From Progne subis subis (Eukaryota > Chordata > Aves > Passeriformes > Hirundinidae), in NCBI GenBank assembly GCA_022316685.1, contig JAKJHU010000373.1, forward strand, positions 31,001-95,000: a DNA stretch of 64,000 nt, written 5' to 3'. Positions within the stretch are counted from its first letter, which is position 1. Each line of letters starts with the position of its first letter. Both the position numbers and the translations under genes were made by a program. Below, in pieces: positions 1-10,216 of this stretch. The notes beneath the pieces are model-generated. The model worked only from the letters and a program-made list of their open reading frames with translations. It did no database searches and was not told the origin of the DNA.

Positions 1-277
1 TCTGGAAAGGACTTCTTTGTCCCTGGGGAAAAGAGAGAGTCCCTTCCCTGTCCCTGACAATGACCTGAGATGGGATCAAATACAATGTCGAGACCAAGGC
101 CAGAACTACCTCGCATCATTGCCAGGGGCAGAGAAAGGGACAGGTGACTCCTCAGCATGGGTCACAGGAAATGTGGGTCACAAGGACTCTTCCCAAAGTG
201 TGTCCTCACATGGGGGATGAAGTTGGAGACTCACACAAAAACACTGCCTGCGCTCGGGGTACACGCCGTGGTTTCCC
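1..277 (-). other. 3' region of zinc-finger gene 1
   Basis: Downstream of the stop codon of zinc-finger gene 1. The minus strand shows decayed similarity to the finger-like sequence that follows the final TAA in the paralogue near 33240, including the TCCAACT-CATCCCC stretch. It therefore looks like an eroded extra finger or shared 3' UTR. No intact reading frame. Confidence 0.4.
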
Positions 278-1042
278 TTACTGGTGCCTCCGTTGGTGTT
301 GGCTCAGGTGAGACCTCTGGTTGAAGCTCTTCCCACACTGGGGACACTCGTAGGGTCTCTCCCCAGTGTGGATGCGCCGGTGGGTGATGAGGTTGGAGTT
401 GTACTTGAAGCCCTTCCTGCAGTCGGGGCAGCGGAAGGGCCTCTCCTCTGTGTGAATCCGCTGGTGTTTGAGGAGATTGGAGCTTCTCTGAAACCTCTTC
501 CCGCACTCAGGACACTCATAGGATGACTCCCCAGTGTGGATGATCTGATGCTGGACAGTGGTGTTGCTCTGGCTGAAGCTCTGTCCACCTTCCTGGCACA
601 GGGAGGGTCTTTCCTCCTCAGAGCACCCTGGGATGGGTTTGGAGTCCTTCCTCCTGTCGGATCTCTGGCGCTTTTTCTCCCTGTTGGCTTCCTGTGCTAT
701 GGAGCTAATCAAAACGGCCTCTTCCACAAGGTTCTGCTGCAGGGATTTGTCCTCCCTGGTCTCCATCCTCAGCTCCTTGTCTGGGGGAAGAAGGACAAGG
801 ATAGGATGGGATTTTCCTCCATGCCACAGGGAAGGGGAAGGAGATTCTCCCAACACATCCCTGGCAGGACGGCGTTGGCAGTGGGGTTGTCCTGCAGCCA
901 GGGGCCATGCTGGGCTGGGAGATGGAGCAGGAGAGAGGGGGAAAGGGGCACTGACTTCCTCCTCACCTGCCTGGCTGTCCTGGGGCATCTTCCTCTTTCT
1001 CACAGCCTCCTCCATCCAGCCAAGGTTTTGGAATGAGAAATC
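278..1042 (-). CDS. C2H2 zinc-finger protein 1, multi-exon
   Basis: Probable nuclear DNA-binding C2H2 protein. The last exon (278-780) encodes a degenerate finger that lacks its CxxC pair, then three complete C2H2 fingers with TGE/TEE-type linkers, ending in a TAA at 278-280. An upstream exon (967-1042) has an acceptor (pyrimidines then CAG) at 1043-1044 and a CAG|GTGAGG donor. The 186-bp intron 781-966 ends in TTCCCCCAG; splicing is phase 1 and keeps frame. The ATG at 1013-1015 (MEEAV...) gives 183 aa. A longer unspliced frame begins at 1105. The intron is itself open in frame, so a retained form is possible. Exon layout and intron length match the gene at 33417-34253, so the two are paralogues. 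No KRAB or SCAN domain is visible. A 5' exon is not identified. Gene confidence is high; the exact start is not. Confidence 0.8.
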   Translation of the reverse strand, partial: DFSFQNLGWMEEAVRKRKMPQDSQAGEEEVSAPFPLSPAPSPSPAWPLAAGQPHCQRRPARDVLGESPSPSLWHGGKSHPILVLLPPDKELRMETREDKSLQQNLVEEAVLISSIAQEANREKKRQRSDRRKDSKPIPGCSEEERPSLCQEGGQSFSQSNTTVQHQIIHTGESSYECPECGKRFQRSSNLLKHQRIHTEERPFRCPDCRKGFKYNSNLITHRRIHTGERPYECPQCGKSFNQRSHLSQHQRRHQ

Positions 1043-1105
1043 CTGGTTTGGGCAAAAACAAGGGATGAGTATGTTGAGTTTGAATGTCCCTCTGCTCAAG
1101 TCCAT

Positions 1106-1644
1106 CTCTACAAGTCACCAGACATCTGGAGTCTCTAATAGCTTATCAAACACCAAGAGCAGCCCTGAAAATTCCTTTGTGGAGTTTCCTGTTTCGGGTC
1201 TCCCTGCCCTCCCCAGGCTGCTGAGAATCCCAGGAATCCAAAAAGCTCCCTCCTTTTTCCATTTTCTATTTAGGAATGCTGGGGGTTTTGGGGGCCCTGG
1301 GTCCCTTCTCCCCTTATTCTCTGCTTTGGAGTGCAAGGGCTCCAAGGAGTCCCCCCGTGCCCCTCTCCAAGCTGTTGAGGGTCCTGCAAATTCCAGCGCT
1401 TCCCCCTTCTCTGGCGTCCTGGGGGACACAGGGCTCTGCTCCTCCAGGCTGCCTCTGCCAGCAGCCACCACTGGGACCCCCCAATGTCACCCCATGGGGC
1501 ATTTTCCACCCAGCTTTGGAGTTCTTACTTTTCTAAACATGCCCAACCAAAAAAACCCAACCCAAGGACACCCCCAGGATATCTGAGCCGAGCTCCCCCT
1601 GTCTTGGGCTGGTAAGACAGGGGTCTGCTATGGAAGGCAGGAGC
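1106..1644. other. Upstream sequence of zinc-finger gene 1, no gene seen
   Basis: The first part (to about 1150) resembles the sequence upstream of the paralogue near 34310-34380 (shared 'aagtccatctct' and 'aacaccaag' stretches). The rest is GC-rich single-copy-looking sequence. Long frames here have no recognisable domain and overlap on both strands, so they are taken as non-coding. Confidence 0.4.
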
Positions 1645-2345
1645 ATCCCTTGAAATGGAAAATACAAACCCCCTCTCTTTGACTTATAATTTTGAAATTA
1701 AAGGGCTCTCAAGGAAAAATATGGCAATAGGATTATAAGTTCTTCATTAGGAAAATTAAAGTAAAAATGCAGTAGTAAAAAAAAAAACACCACAAACAAA
1801 GCCCAAAAAAATTACTCAGAATCCAACCTGACACCCAGGTAGTCAGGGTGTTGCTTGCAGTGAAATAAAATTGTGGCTGCAGTCCTCCTGGAGTGACAGA
1901 TGTGGTTTTGTTGAAGCAACAATCTTGTAGAAGGGCGTAGTTTTCCTCTGAAGGTCCAGTAGTGGTGTAGATGGCTCTGGTCTTCCTCTGGGAATCCAGT
2001 GGAAACAGGCTGCTCCTGATGCTTTAAATCTCAGATTATATCCAGGTGGGAATGCTTGGCTCCTCCCTCTGGGTGGAGCATCTCACAATGGGATGATGTA
2101 ATTTTATCAGTCATGCATTGAGACTCAATGGCCCATTGACAGAAGATATCTCCCTGGAGGGAGGATGGGTCATGGAAGAGATAAAGAACACTGCCCCATT
2201 TGGTTTTAACAGCTGGGCCATTAAGAGAAGATCCCCCTCAGAGATATGAGGAATGAATGGGTCATGGAAGAGGTAAACAACCTGCCCTCCTGGTTTTAAC
2301 AGATGGTAATAGAATACACTTTTTTGGTTACATCTTGCATTGCAA
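1645..2345 (-). repeat. LTR-like repeat X, copy 1
   Basis: Read on the minus strand it has LTR-like layout: two tandem roughly 90-bp blocks each starting CTGTTAAAACCA, then a TATA-like element (GGATATAATC), then an A/T-rich end. Related copies lie at 15575-16275 and, more diverged, at 58905-59390. No matching target-site duplication was found, so both edges and the LTR identity are tentative. Confidence 0.45.
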
Positions 2346-3376
2346 GACAGGGCTCCAGGCTCCTTGCCCAGGCTCTCTCCAGAACACGCCCAGGCCAATG
2401 CTCAGCAGAGAAAAGCCCTGTGAGCAGCCCCAGGGTGGCTGTGGGCAGGCTGGAGGCAAACAGCATGGCTGCGGCTCTGCAAGGTCCCTGGGGGAGATGG
2501 GAAGGAGCAGCAGAGCAGAGGCTGATCCATCCCCACTGCGCTGGACACCCCAGGGCAGCATCCCAGAGCGTCCTCATGCACCTGCCAACAACATCCCCCC
2601 TCTGCAGCCCTGGCCTCTCCCCCAGCTCACACAGGTGCTGCATCCTTGCAGGCACAGACACGGCAGCACTGGCTCAGGAGCCCCTGTTTGCACAGCCCAG
2701 AGCAGGCGTGAGCACCCCCATGGTGTTGGTGTGGGGAGATGAACCTGAGGGAGCACAAATGCCATCAGCCCCTGGGGCCAGGAAGGGCTGGGGGACAGCA
2801 GGGAAACCACTCAGCTTTGTGGTGGTCTCTGAAGTCATCCAGAAAGTTTGTTCCCATGAGCTGTGAGTTTCCTGTGCCACTGCAGATTTTGTTGCTCGGA
2901 GCCAGGGCTGCCTGGCAGCCACCCCCAAACTGCCCTCAGCATTTCCTTTGCTTCACCTTGGCTTTCTTTCCTCTTCCTGCTACAAATTCCTTCCCATTGC
3001 CCACCCCTGTTCCCTTCCCAGCCCATCCCTGGTTCCCCTTTCCTTTTTGGCCCCATTCCCCATTTCAATGCCTGAGCTGGCACCATGGGAATATCCCCTG
3101 GGGAGCAGAATCATCCCCCAAGTGCTTTAGGAATTGTCTGCAGGCTCCTGCCGTGCCTCATGCTGCTCCCTTGCCAGAGGCACCACAGGCCAGGGGGACA
3201 CATCTGGGCTGCTGTGTGTGGCTGTGGGGCTCCCTGTTCTGGGCAAGGAGGAGCTGCAGAGGCTCTGCAGGACTGACAGGATGGGCTTTGGGCTGTGAGG
3301 AGAAGCTGAGGGAGCTGGGCTGCTGGACCTTCTGGAGAGGAGGCCCAGGGCTCATCCTACAACTGCTCCAAGGGTG
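2346..3376 (+). repeat. Duplicated block B, copy 1
   Basis: GC-rich block of about 1 kb present three times: here, at 16276-17315 in the same orientation and at 52136-53175 inverted. Samples of about 200 bp look roughly 95% identical. Several overlapping frames exist on both strands but none has a recognisable domain, and frames differ between copies by indels. I treat it as a non-coding segmental duplication; an unrecognised exon cannot be excluded. Confidence 0.6.
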
Positions 3377-3377
3377 G

Positions 3378-3990
3378 TTTCAGAGAATCACAGAATCAGC
3401 AAGGTTGGAGAACACCTTGGACATCATCAAGTCCGACCTGTGCCCTGACACCGCCATGACTCCCTTGAGCCTCCTCTTCTTCAGGATAAACAACCCCAGC
3501 TCCCTCAGCCACTCCTCACAGGACTTGTGTTCCAGTCCCTTAACTAGCATTGTTGTTCTTCTCAGGACACGCTCCAGCCCCTCCATGTCCTTTCTTAATT
3601 GGGGGCCCAGAACTGGACACAGCACTTGAGGTGCTGCCCAACCAGTGCTGAGCACAGAGGAAGAATCACTGCCCTGCTCCTGCTGCCCACACCATTCCTG
3701 ATCCAGGCCAGGAGCCATTGGCCTTCTTGGCCACCTGGGCACGCTGCTGGCTCATGTCCAGCCTGCTGTCCATCAGTCCATGCAAGTCCCTTTCTGCCTG
3801 GCTGCTGTCCAGCCACTCTGTCACCAGCCTGCACCACTTCAGGGGTTGTTGTGGCCAAAGTGCAGGACTCAGTACCTGGACTTGTTAAACCTCACATTGT
3901 TGGATTTGGCTTCCTGGATCCAGCCTATCCAGGGCCCTGTGCACAGCTCTCCTATCCTCCAGCAGATCAACACTTCCAGCCAACTTAATG
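3378..3990 (-). mobile_element. CR1 LINE 3' fragment
   Basis: The plus strand reads as the reverse complement of a CR1 3' end: 'agaatcacagaatca' at 3383 is the inverted terminal octamer-type repeat. It is followed by the conserved end of the reverse-transcriptase ORF, visible on the minus strand as [11 protein letters not shown] and [16 protein letters not shown]. It is 5'-truncated at about 3990, as is usual for CR1. The coding part is broken. Confidence 0.85.
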
Positions 3991-4432
3991 TCACCATGGT
4001 TCCTTGTGTCCCTAGACTGTCACAATGGTTTCCATGATTCCATGATGCCTCCCAGTGTCATAGTGTGCCTTTGGTTCCGTGGGACCCCTTGGTGTCACAA
4101 AGTCCCTTGGATCCTCGGGCCCCACAGTGTCACAATGGTGCCTTGGGCCCCCAAGACCCTGGAGTTTCACAATGGATCCTTTGTTCCATGAGGTCTGGCA
4201 GCGCAGCAATGATCTCCTTGGTTCCACAGTGTCACAGTGGCCTCTGTGGTTCCACCAGGGCCCAGACTGTCACCATGGACTCCTTGCTTGCATTTAGCCC
4301 CACAGTGTCACAATGGCCCCTTGGCTCTATGGTGACATATCATGCACAGTGTCACTCTGATCCTCTTAGTGCCACCAGGCCCTGCAGTGTCACAATGGCC
4401 CCTTGCTTCCCCAGGGCCCTGCAGTGTCACCA
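3991..4432. repeat. Degenerate minisatellite with TGTCACAATGG core
   Basis: Irregular 35-60-bp units built on 'cagtgtcacaatgg' plus 'ccttgg(c/t)tcc', at least nine of them, between two CR1 pieces. Related arrays occur at 31385-31675 and 60485-60760, so this is a dispersed family. Confidence 0.65.
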
Positions 4433-4435
4433 TCA

Positions 4436-4990
4436 TCAGAGAATCAACCAGGCTGGAAAAGACCTTGGAGAGCATCAAGTCCAACCTGTGAGCCAACACC
4501 ACCTTGTTAGGCAGACCATGGCACTGAGTGCCACATCCAGTGATTCCTTAGACACTTCCAGGGACCACGACCCACCCACCTCCCTAGGCAGCCCATTCCA
4601 ATGCCCAGTCACCATTTTGGGAAGAATATTTCCTAATGTCCAGCTTAAACATCCCCTGTTGCAGCTTAAGACCGTGTCTTCTTTTCCTGTCACTGTTCCC
4701 TGGGAGAAGATCCTCACCCCCATCTAGCTGCACCCTCCTGTCACGGAGTTGCAGAGAGTGATGAAGCCTCCCCTGAGCCTCCTCTTCTCCAGGATAAACA
4801 ACCCTATCTCCCTCAGCTGCTCCTCACAGGACTTCTGTTAGAGACCACTCACCACCTTTGTTGCCCTTCTCTGGACACACTCCAGCCCCTCCATGTCCTT
4901 CCTAAACTGGAGGCCCCAGAACTGGACACAGCACTCGAGGTGCTGCTCAACCAATGCCAAGCACTGCCCTGCTCCTGATGGCCACACCAT
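4436..4990 (-). mobile_element. CR1 LINE 3' fragment
   Basis: Second reverse-oriented CR1 3' end. It starts at 'agagaatcaaccaggctgg', then has the conserved 'aagtccaacctgt', and further on 'ctccagcccctccatgtcc' and 'gacacagcactcgaggtgctg'. Coding remnants on the minus strand are broken. It differs from the copy at 3378, so it is a separate insertion or an older CR1 split by the minisatellite. Confidence 0.8.
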
Positions 4991-5009
4991 TCCTGATCCA
5001 TAGGAGTGC

Positions 5010-5460
5010 CAAGGGTTGGATGAGAGACTTGGTGGGGAGGGGTTGGGGACAAAGTCTGATTGATTGTCAGCCATGAAGGGTCTTGATTTTTACATCTATT
5101 CAGACTGCAGAAGAAGGTGCTGGACGTCAATATCAGTTGAACATTGCTGATATCAGTAGATAAAAAGGAAAAGAAAACAGGACAAACAGTTCTCTCTGAA
5201 TTGTTTTCAATATAGTATATTCCCTTAGAATAAACTTCTGAAATTTGTCTAATTGACCACAGAAGAATTGAGAACTGAAATAATTCCCAGGGGATTTTCT
5301 TGTTCAGAGTTTTGAAAAAATATTTTGAGCCTTTGTCACAAAATTTCTGAAATGAAGACCTCAAGAAAGAGGACTCTGAAGTAGTAAAATTCATCAGCAA
5401 CCTCCAAGTGGCTGTGGATCCATCCTCATCAGAGCAGCAATGAACAAAAATGGGCACAGC
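5010..5460. repeat. Duplicated block C, copy 1
   Basis: A/T-richer block starting 'gacaaagtctgattga' with 'gaagggtcttgat', repeated in diverged form at 6070-6560. Truncated copies lie at 18320-18469 and 51641-51790, where ERV2 and ERV3 interrupt it. No domain was recognised in any frame. Confidence 0.55.
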
Positions 5461-6069
5461 TTTCTGGCTGCCCCAGCTTTGGGATGGGCCCTGGGCCTGG
5501 AGTTGCCCCGTCTTTCACATATTGAAGTAACATCTTAGTCAGCATCTTAGTTGTATTTTTATCTTTTATATTACCTCTTCTTGGTGAACATGTCAGATGT
5601 TACGGGAATGTCACAAGGAGCTGAGGGAAGTATTTTGATGTTTATTAAATTTTATCATGTTCACATATTTTATATTTCCCATGAAGAGAAACCTTTCTGT
5701 GCCTCCAAGTCTCACCAGTTCCTGGTCCCTCCAAGGACACAAACCTGATTTGTTGTGGTTCCCACTCCAGTGGCTGCACTTGCACCTCCCTCCATAGCCA
5801 GAGCAGAGCTCCCTTGTCCCAGAAAGTCCCTGGCAGTGGAGGGATGAAGGAAACAGGACAGGCTGTGGGGATCAGGTGCAGGGCAGAGCCAGGGAGAAGA
5901 ATGACTTTTGCATTTGATGGAGCTGTGCCTTGGGTTTGTTAGCTGACAATAAATGAACATCCCTCTGTGTCTTGGGCAGCTCCTTCTCCAAGGGAAGCAG
6001 GTGGGAGTTGGAGCCCAGGAGCTGAAACCTGCAGGTCCAGCCTGGGGTGGAGGGAGCTCAGATTTGCAC
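5461..6069. other. Spacer, no gene seen
   Basis: Sequence between the two block C copies. Short frames only, no recognisable domain, splice pattern or repeat family. Confidence 0.3.
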
Positions 6070-6560
6070 AAGGCTGCTCTGAGTCCCAGGGCTTGGATTG
6101 GGGAAATGGTGGGGTGGGAGTAGGGATAAAATCTGATTGAAAGTCAGACATAAAGGATCTTGATTTTCATATCTATTCAAACTGCATGAGTAAGTGCCTT
6201 GGGATCAATGTCAATTGGAGATTGAACATATAAATGTATTAATAGGAAAAAAATCCCAAGCAGGACCTAAAAATATTTTCTCACTGTCTTTTGTAAATAT
6301 AATATATTCACTATGGACACACTTCCAAAATCTGTTTAATTAACCACAAAAATTTGAAAACTTAAATCAAATTTTTCCCAGAGGCTTGGCCTTTTAAGGT
6401 GTTCTGAATGATGATGCACCTTGGGGCACTGAATTCCTGACTTGAAGAGCTGAAGGCTGAACAAGCCTCTGGAGAAGTCAAATCCAGCAGCAGCCTCCAA
6501 GTGTCTGAGGCTGTCAGCAGCCCCCACTGAGGCCATCCCTGCCCAGAGACCGTGGGGGAA
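6070..6560. repeat. Duplicated block C, copy 2
   Basis: Direct, diverged repeat of 5010-5460: shared 'aaatctgattgaaagtcag', 'cttgattttcatatctattca' type stretch, 'taattaaccaca' and the 'cagcctccaagtg' end. Several indels. No conserved frame. Confidence 0.5.
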
Positions 6561-6899
6561 TGGGCAGACAAGGGGAGCGTCCCTGGGGCTGGGCAAGCAG
6601 AACTCAGAGGCACCAGCAGGTGCAGGTGGGAAATGGAGTGTGCAATGTGGCTGTGAAAGCCCTGCCTGGGCTCTGCCAAGCAGGACACACAAGACCTGAC
6701 CCCCAGCCCCCCAAACAACTCTCTCAATTAGACATTTAAAAGGAATTAAAAGTGTTTGTGTACTCTTGAGTTGGAAACACTAGAGAAATACCAACAAGAG
6801 ATTCTCAGTAGCTCAAAACAACAAAGCAGCCTTTACTGACAACCTTAGAAATCAGAGAAACATTGGCAACAGATTTAATAAGACATTCACTCAACAAAA

Positions 6900-7165
6900 A
6901 CCATGGCTGTGCCTTGATTTCCCTCTGGTCTGCTGCAGTTCATTAGGAAATATTTTTTCCTAGATTTATGGAGAAATATTTCAAAGAGCTTCTAAAAAAT
7001 CCACATTTCTATTTTCAAGGAATATTCTTCTCTTTAGAGCAGAGGTGATTGCAGCATTAAGTGACTGATACTGGTCCGGGGTCTTTCCTCAGGAGGTCTG
7101 GCCAGGTCAGAGAAGCTGTGCCTTGAGGTGTGACCCAGTGTGGACATCTTTGCTCCACATCCCCC
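6900..7165 (+). repeat. Dispersed block D, copy 1
   Basis: Matches 57780-58060 in the same orientation: shared 'tatggagaaatatttcaaag', 'gaggtgattgcagcatt' and 'gagaagctgtgccttgaggtg'. Non-coding in all frames. Links the left flank of ERV1 with the region upstream of the OR gene. Confidence 0.55.
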
Positions 7166-8284
7166 AACCCCATCCTGCATCTCCTCACTCACCTGGGACC
7201 TGCTTTCCTCAGAGAACTGGCTGCACTCAGGCAGAGGTGCTTTCTTCCTTTTTTAGCAGTCTAAAACTTCTGAGTTTCAGACAATCTCCTCAAGTGTGTG
7301 CCAAGCCCAAGGTGCCACCAAGGAGGTTGCCACTCCCCAAGGCAGAACCATGCAAGGAATGTTTTAGACGCAGGAAGTTCTCCAATAAACACAAATCCAG
7401 AGTTGGCTGAAGGCAGAATTAGACCAGCACCTGAAGGAAAGACAAGCTTTGAACTCCTTGGAGCTCAAAGCTCCAGGTGGGTTGTTGGGAGGTGTGTGAG
7501 TGAGGCAAGAGTGAGGGGAAGGGAAATGCAGAGAGCCCTGGAAGTGCTTGTATGCAGACAAGCTGTGGGGAAGGGCCCTGCAGCCCTGCCCTGGGCCAGG
7601 AGTGAGGGTGGATCATCATCCCAACCTGCCCTGGGCCATTGCAAGGGGCTGTGGCCATGGACATTGCACTGACCCCACTGCTGGCTTTGGATCTCTCATC
7701 CCTTCAAGTTTCCTTAGAAAGTGCCCCAAGGACCCATTTCAGCAGCCAGGTTCCATGGCCACTTGCACGCAGAGCTGTTGCTGTCCTGGGCTGCCATGTC
7801 AACCCTGAGGACAAAGCGGTGCCAGGGCTGTTCCAGGTACAATTGCACTGACACTGGCTGATGCCCTCAGGTGCCACGGCAGCGTCCACAGGGACCTGTT
7901 CCTTGGGTTGGTGCCGTGGCAGCCAAGGCCTGGAGCCGCTGTGATGGTTGGGTGCCATGGAAACCTGCCCTGGGCCCCTTGCTCAGGGCTGGTGTCACTG
8001 CCCAGAGCCAGAGGGGATCCCTTGCTGGGGGCTTGTGCCACGGCCACCTGCCCTGTGCCGCGTTGGCTGCTCAGGCACCGCGGAAGCAGCAGCAAACACC
8101 ACTGCCAGGGCCAAAGGCCAGCTCAGCCAGACAGAAAGGGGCAGTGCTGGGCACTGCTTCCATGGCAGACCTCATTGGGACACCACACCTGGGTCACCTG
8201 TCATGGAATTGCCATGGAAACCCAGCTGACTGGAAATGCAACGGTGGACAAAGGTTTTAGTGGGGCCTGTCAAAATAGGACAAA
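7166..8284. other. Intergenic, no gene seen
   Basis: GC-rich sequence. Part of 7640-8230 has weak internal repetition around 'gccatgg' and 'ctgccctggg'. Frames of 90-140 codons on both strands overlap heavily and show no domain. Confidence 0.35.
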
Positions 8285-8545
8285 GGGTGGTGGTTTTAAA
8301 CTAAAGGAAGGGAGGTTCAGATAAGGGGAGATAATGAGGAAATTTTTGATGATGAGGTTGGTCATACAGCAGGACAGGTTCCCATGAAGGTGGTCAATGC
8401 CCCATCCCTGGCAACATTCAAGTCCAGCTGGGACAGGTCTCTGAACAATCTGATCTGGTGAAAGATGTCCCTGCTCATGGCAGGGGTTTGGATGAGATGA
8501 GCACTGCAGAGCTCTTCCCATCCAAAGCATTCCAGGATTGCATGG
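8285..8545 (+). mobile_element. CR1 LINE 3' end
   Basis: Plus-oriented CR1 tail: 'aaactaaaggaagggaggtt', then 'ggtcaatgccccatccctgg', 'agtccagctgggacagg', 'gtccctgctcatggcaggg' and a worn 'cattccaggattgcatg' terminus. Only the 3' untranslated part and end remain. Confidence 0.8.
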
Positions 8546-9138
8546 GGAGAAGGGGCTGCTCACTGGACTCCATCCACTGCCTTGACTCCTCCTTGTCTCT
8601 GCTGGAGCCCACATGCAGCAGCCAAAGCCAGCCCCTTCTCTGGCCTTTCCCTGCCCTGCCCCAGAGGCTGACAGAGCCAGGCTGGCACAGGTGACCTTTA
8701 GGCTTTGCAGGGCTCAGGCACAGCGGCTGGGACAGAGTCAGGGCTGAGGTCACACTCTGTGGGCTGGGGCAGAGCCCAGCCAGAAATGAGCCCTGGAGCA
8801 GCAGCTCTGCAGTGGTGGCCACCAGGCCGCCTTGCCAAGGGAGGCTTCTGGCCATGGCCTGGAAGCAGCTGCTGCTGCCAAGGTGCCTTTGGTGCCTCAG
8901 GCTCTCCCTGGCACAGCTCCCAGCACGGCACTCTGCACTTGTGCCCGAGGCCTTCACTGCCTTGGGGCTGGCCTGGGGCTTTTCCTGCAGCGGGATCTGC
9001 CCTGGTCCTGGCACAGGAAAGGCAGTTCCTGCTGGAGCAGGAGGCTCTGCCTGCAATGGGCTCAAACTGCTCCAGCAAGGCCCTGTTTACTTCAAAACTG
9101 CTTCCTAGAGCACTGTGTTCTAATAGTTGGTATAGGTC
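8546..9138. other. Intergenic, no gene seen
   Basis: GC-rich at first, changing to A/T-rich after about 9090. No recognisable domain in the overlapping frames. Confidence 0.3.
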
Positions 9139-9387
9139 CTATACTGTGGAGTAAATTTCTTTTTCTTTCATTTTCTCTATGGTGTAAAAAAAAAATCTTT
9201 CTTTCGAATCTTGATCATAATCAACTATAGCTGTATTTATAAAAATATATCTGGTATATTCCATTGTTAATCCTGTGGGGCAAATTGCATACTGTTCAAT
9301 CCCACCTGTCCAATGTTTTACACATAAACCTTTGACAAAATCTGGGGCTAGGATTGGATCCAGCTGATCCCAGTCTTCATTCTTAGA
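9139..9387 (-). pseudogene. Unidentified 82-codon open frame, no ATG start
   Basis: A stop-to-stop frame on the minus strand from after a TGA (RC of 9388-9390) to a TAG at 9139-9141. It sits in A/T-rich DNA where random frames rarely stay open. It encodes a mixed, protein-like composition: a W-D-Q-L-D stretch, then G-L-C-V-K-H-W-T-G-G, then an I-C-P-T-G segment and a charged K/E-rich end. I do not recognise the family. A fragment of a retroviral gene is possible, because ERV1 begins 280 bp away, but this frame has the opposite strand. It lacks an ATG near its start, so it is probably an exon or a remnant. Confidence 0.35.
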
Positions 9388-9530
9388 TCAAATTCTTAAA
9401 TGCAGGCATCCTGGAGGAGATTAGGGATCCATGGTGGCTTTTAGGTGTCATTTCTCCACCTCATGACTCAGCAGGAGTTTCTCCAATGAAGAAATAAAGC
9501 TTTTGCTTGAAGTTTCCACTCTGCCCATGA

Positions 9531-9665
9531 CAGGAACCCCTGTGAGTGTCTGGGACATCCCAGCTCTTTGGCAGCCTGGGGACTCCTGGGATGTCATCGT
9601 GGAGCCCCCGTGAGTGCCTGTGACAGATCAGTGCCTTTGCAGCCCGAGGTGCCCTGGGATGTCAC
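9531..9665. repeat. Two-copy tandem repeat, about 65 bp, abutting ERV1
   Basis: Two imperfect units, each with 'CCCC.GTGAGTG.CTG.GACA', 'GCAGCC' and ending CCTGGGATGTCA. The second unit ends one or two bases before the ERV1 5' LTR. Confidence 0.6.
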
Positions 9666-9666
9666 C

Positions 9667-10036
9667 TGTGGAGAGTTTGTCTGAGGCATGGCTACAAAGT
9701 AAAGGCCATGCTGCAAAGTAAAGGCCATAAGAAGATCTGACTTGTTAAGGTTTAGCAGAGAACATGCAGGACGACGTGACAAACAGCACGGATACTGTGT
9801 CCTTGCACAGAGAAGTTTCAAAATAACAAGGATGTTGATCAGCAGAAATCATGTAGCTGTAACCACAAGGCTAACTGCAAAAAGAAAATGCATTGTGAAA
9901 TAGTGAACTAATCAGGAGCTACAATTTTGTAATATGCATGAACTAATTAACTGCACTATATCTGTACGCGAGCACGTTAATAAATCTGAGACTTGTTGAT
10001 CATGATAGCATGAGGCTCGTCTCCCGTTCTTCCACA
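9667..10036 (+). repeat. ERV1 5' LTR
   Basis: Starts TGTGGAGAG and ends TTCCACA, aligned end to end with 15198-15566. An AATAAA polyadenylation signal lies near 9979, 58 bp before the LTR end. A plausible TATA-like stretch (CACTATATC) precedes it by about 30 bp, so the R and U3 boundaries are unclear. Confidence 0.9.
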
Positions 10037-10038
10037 AA

Positions 10039-10059
10039 TGGTGACCCTGACGACGTGAT
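10039..10059 (+). promoter_or_regulatory. ERV1 primer-binding site, tRNA-Trp type with 3-nt insertion
   Basis: Two bases after the LTR. TGGTGACCC and CGACGTGAT are the two halves of a tRNA-Trp-complementary PBS, separated here by an extra TGA. tRNA-Trp priming is typical of alpharetroviruses. The insertion would weaken pairing unless it arose after integration. Confidence 0.75.
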
Positions 10060-10210
10060 ACCACGGTGAGAAGCAACGTAGGGTTTGGGTCCTGCAAGCA
10101 GAGGGACGGCTACAGAGCATTACCGGAGAGCTCCGTGCCCTAAGCGACCACAGAGGTGAGCTTAGCCGATACGTGCTGCCGAGACCTGGAGAGGCTGCAA
10201 CAGCGCTGAC

Positions 10211-10216
10211 GTGAGT
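10211..10216 (+). promoter_or_regulatory. Candidate ERV1 major splice donor
   Basis: A strong GTGAGT donor motif directly precedes the gag ATG at 10217. Position at the leader/gag boundary suits the donor for env or accessory mRNAs. Inferred from motif only. Confidence 0.4.

Noticed and set aside
2303..2866. 187-codon frame in block B
   Set aside because: The equivalent frame is shortened or shifted by indels in the copies at 16276 and 52136, which argues against coding.
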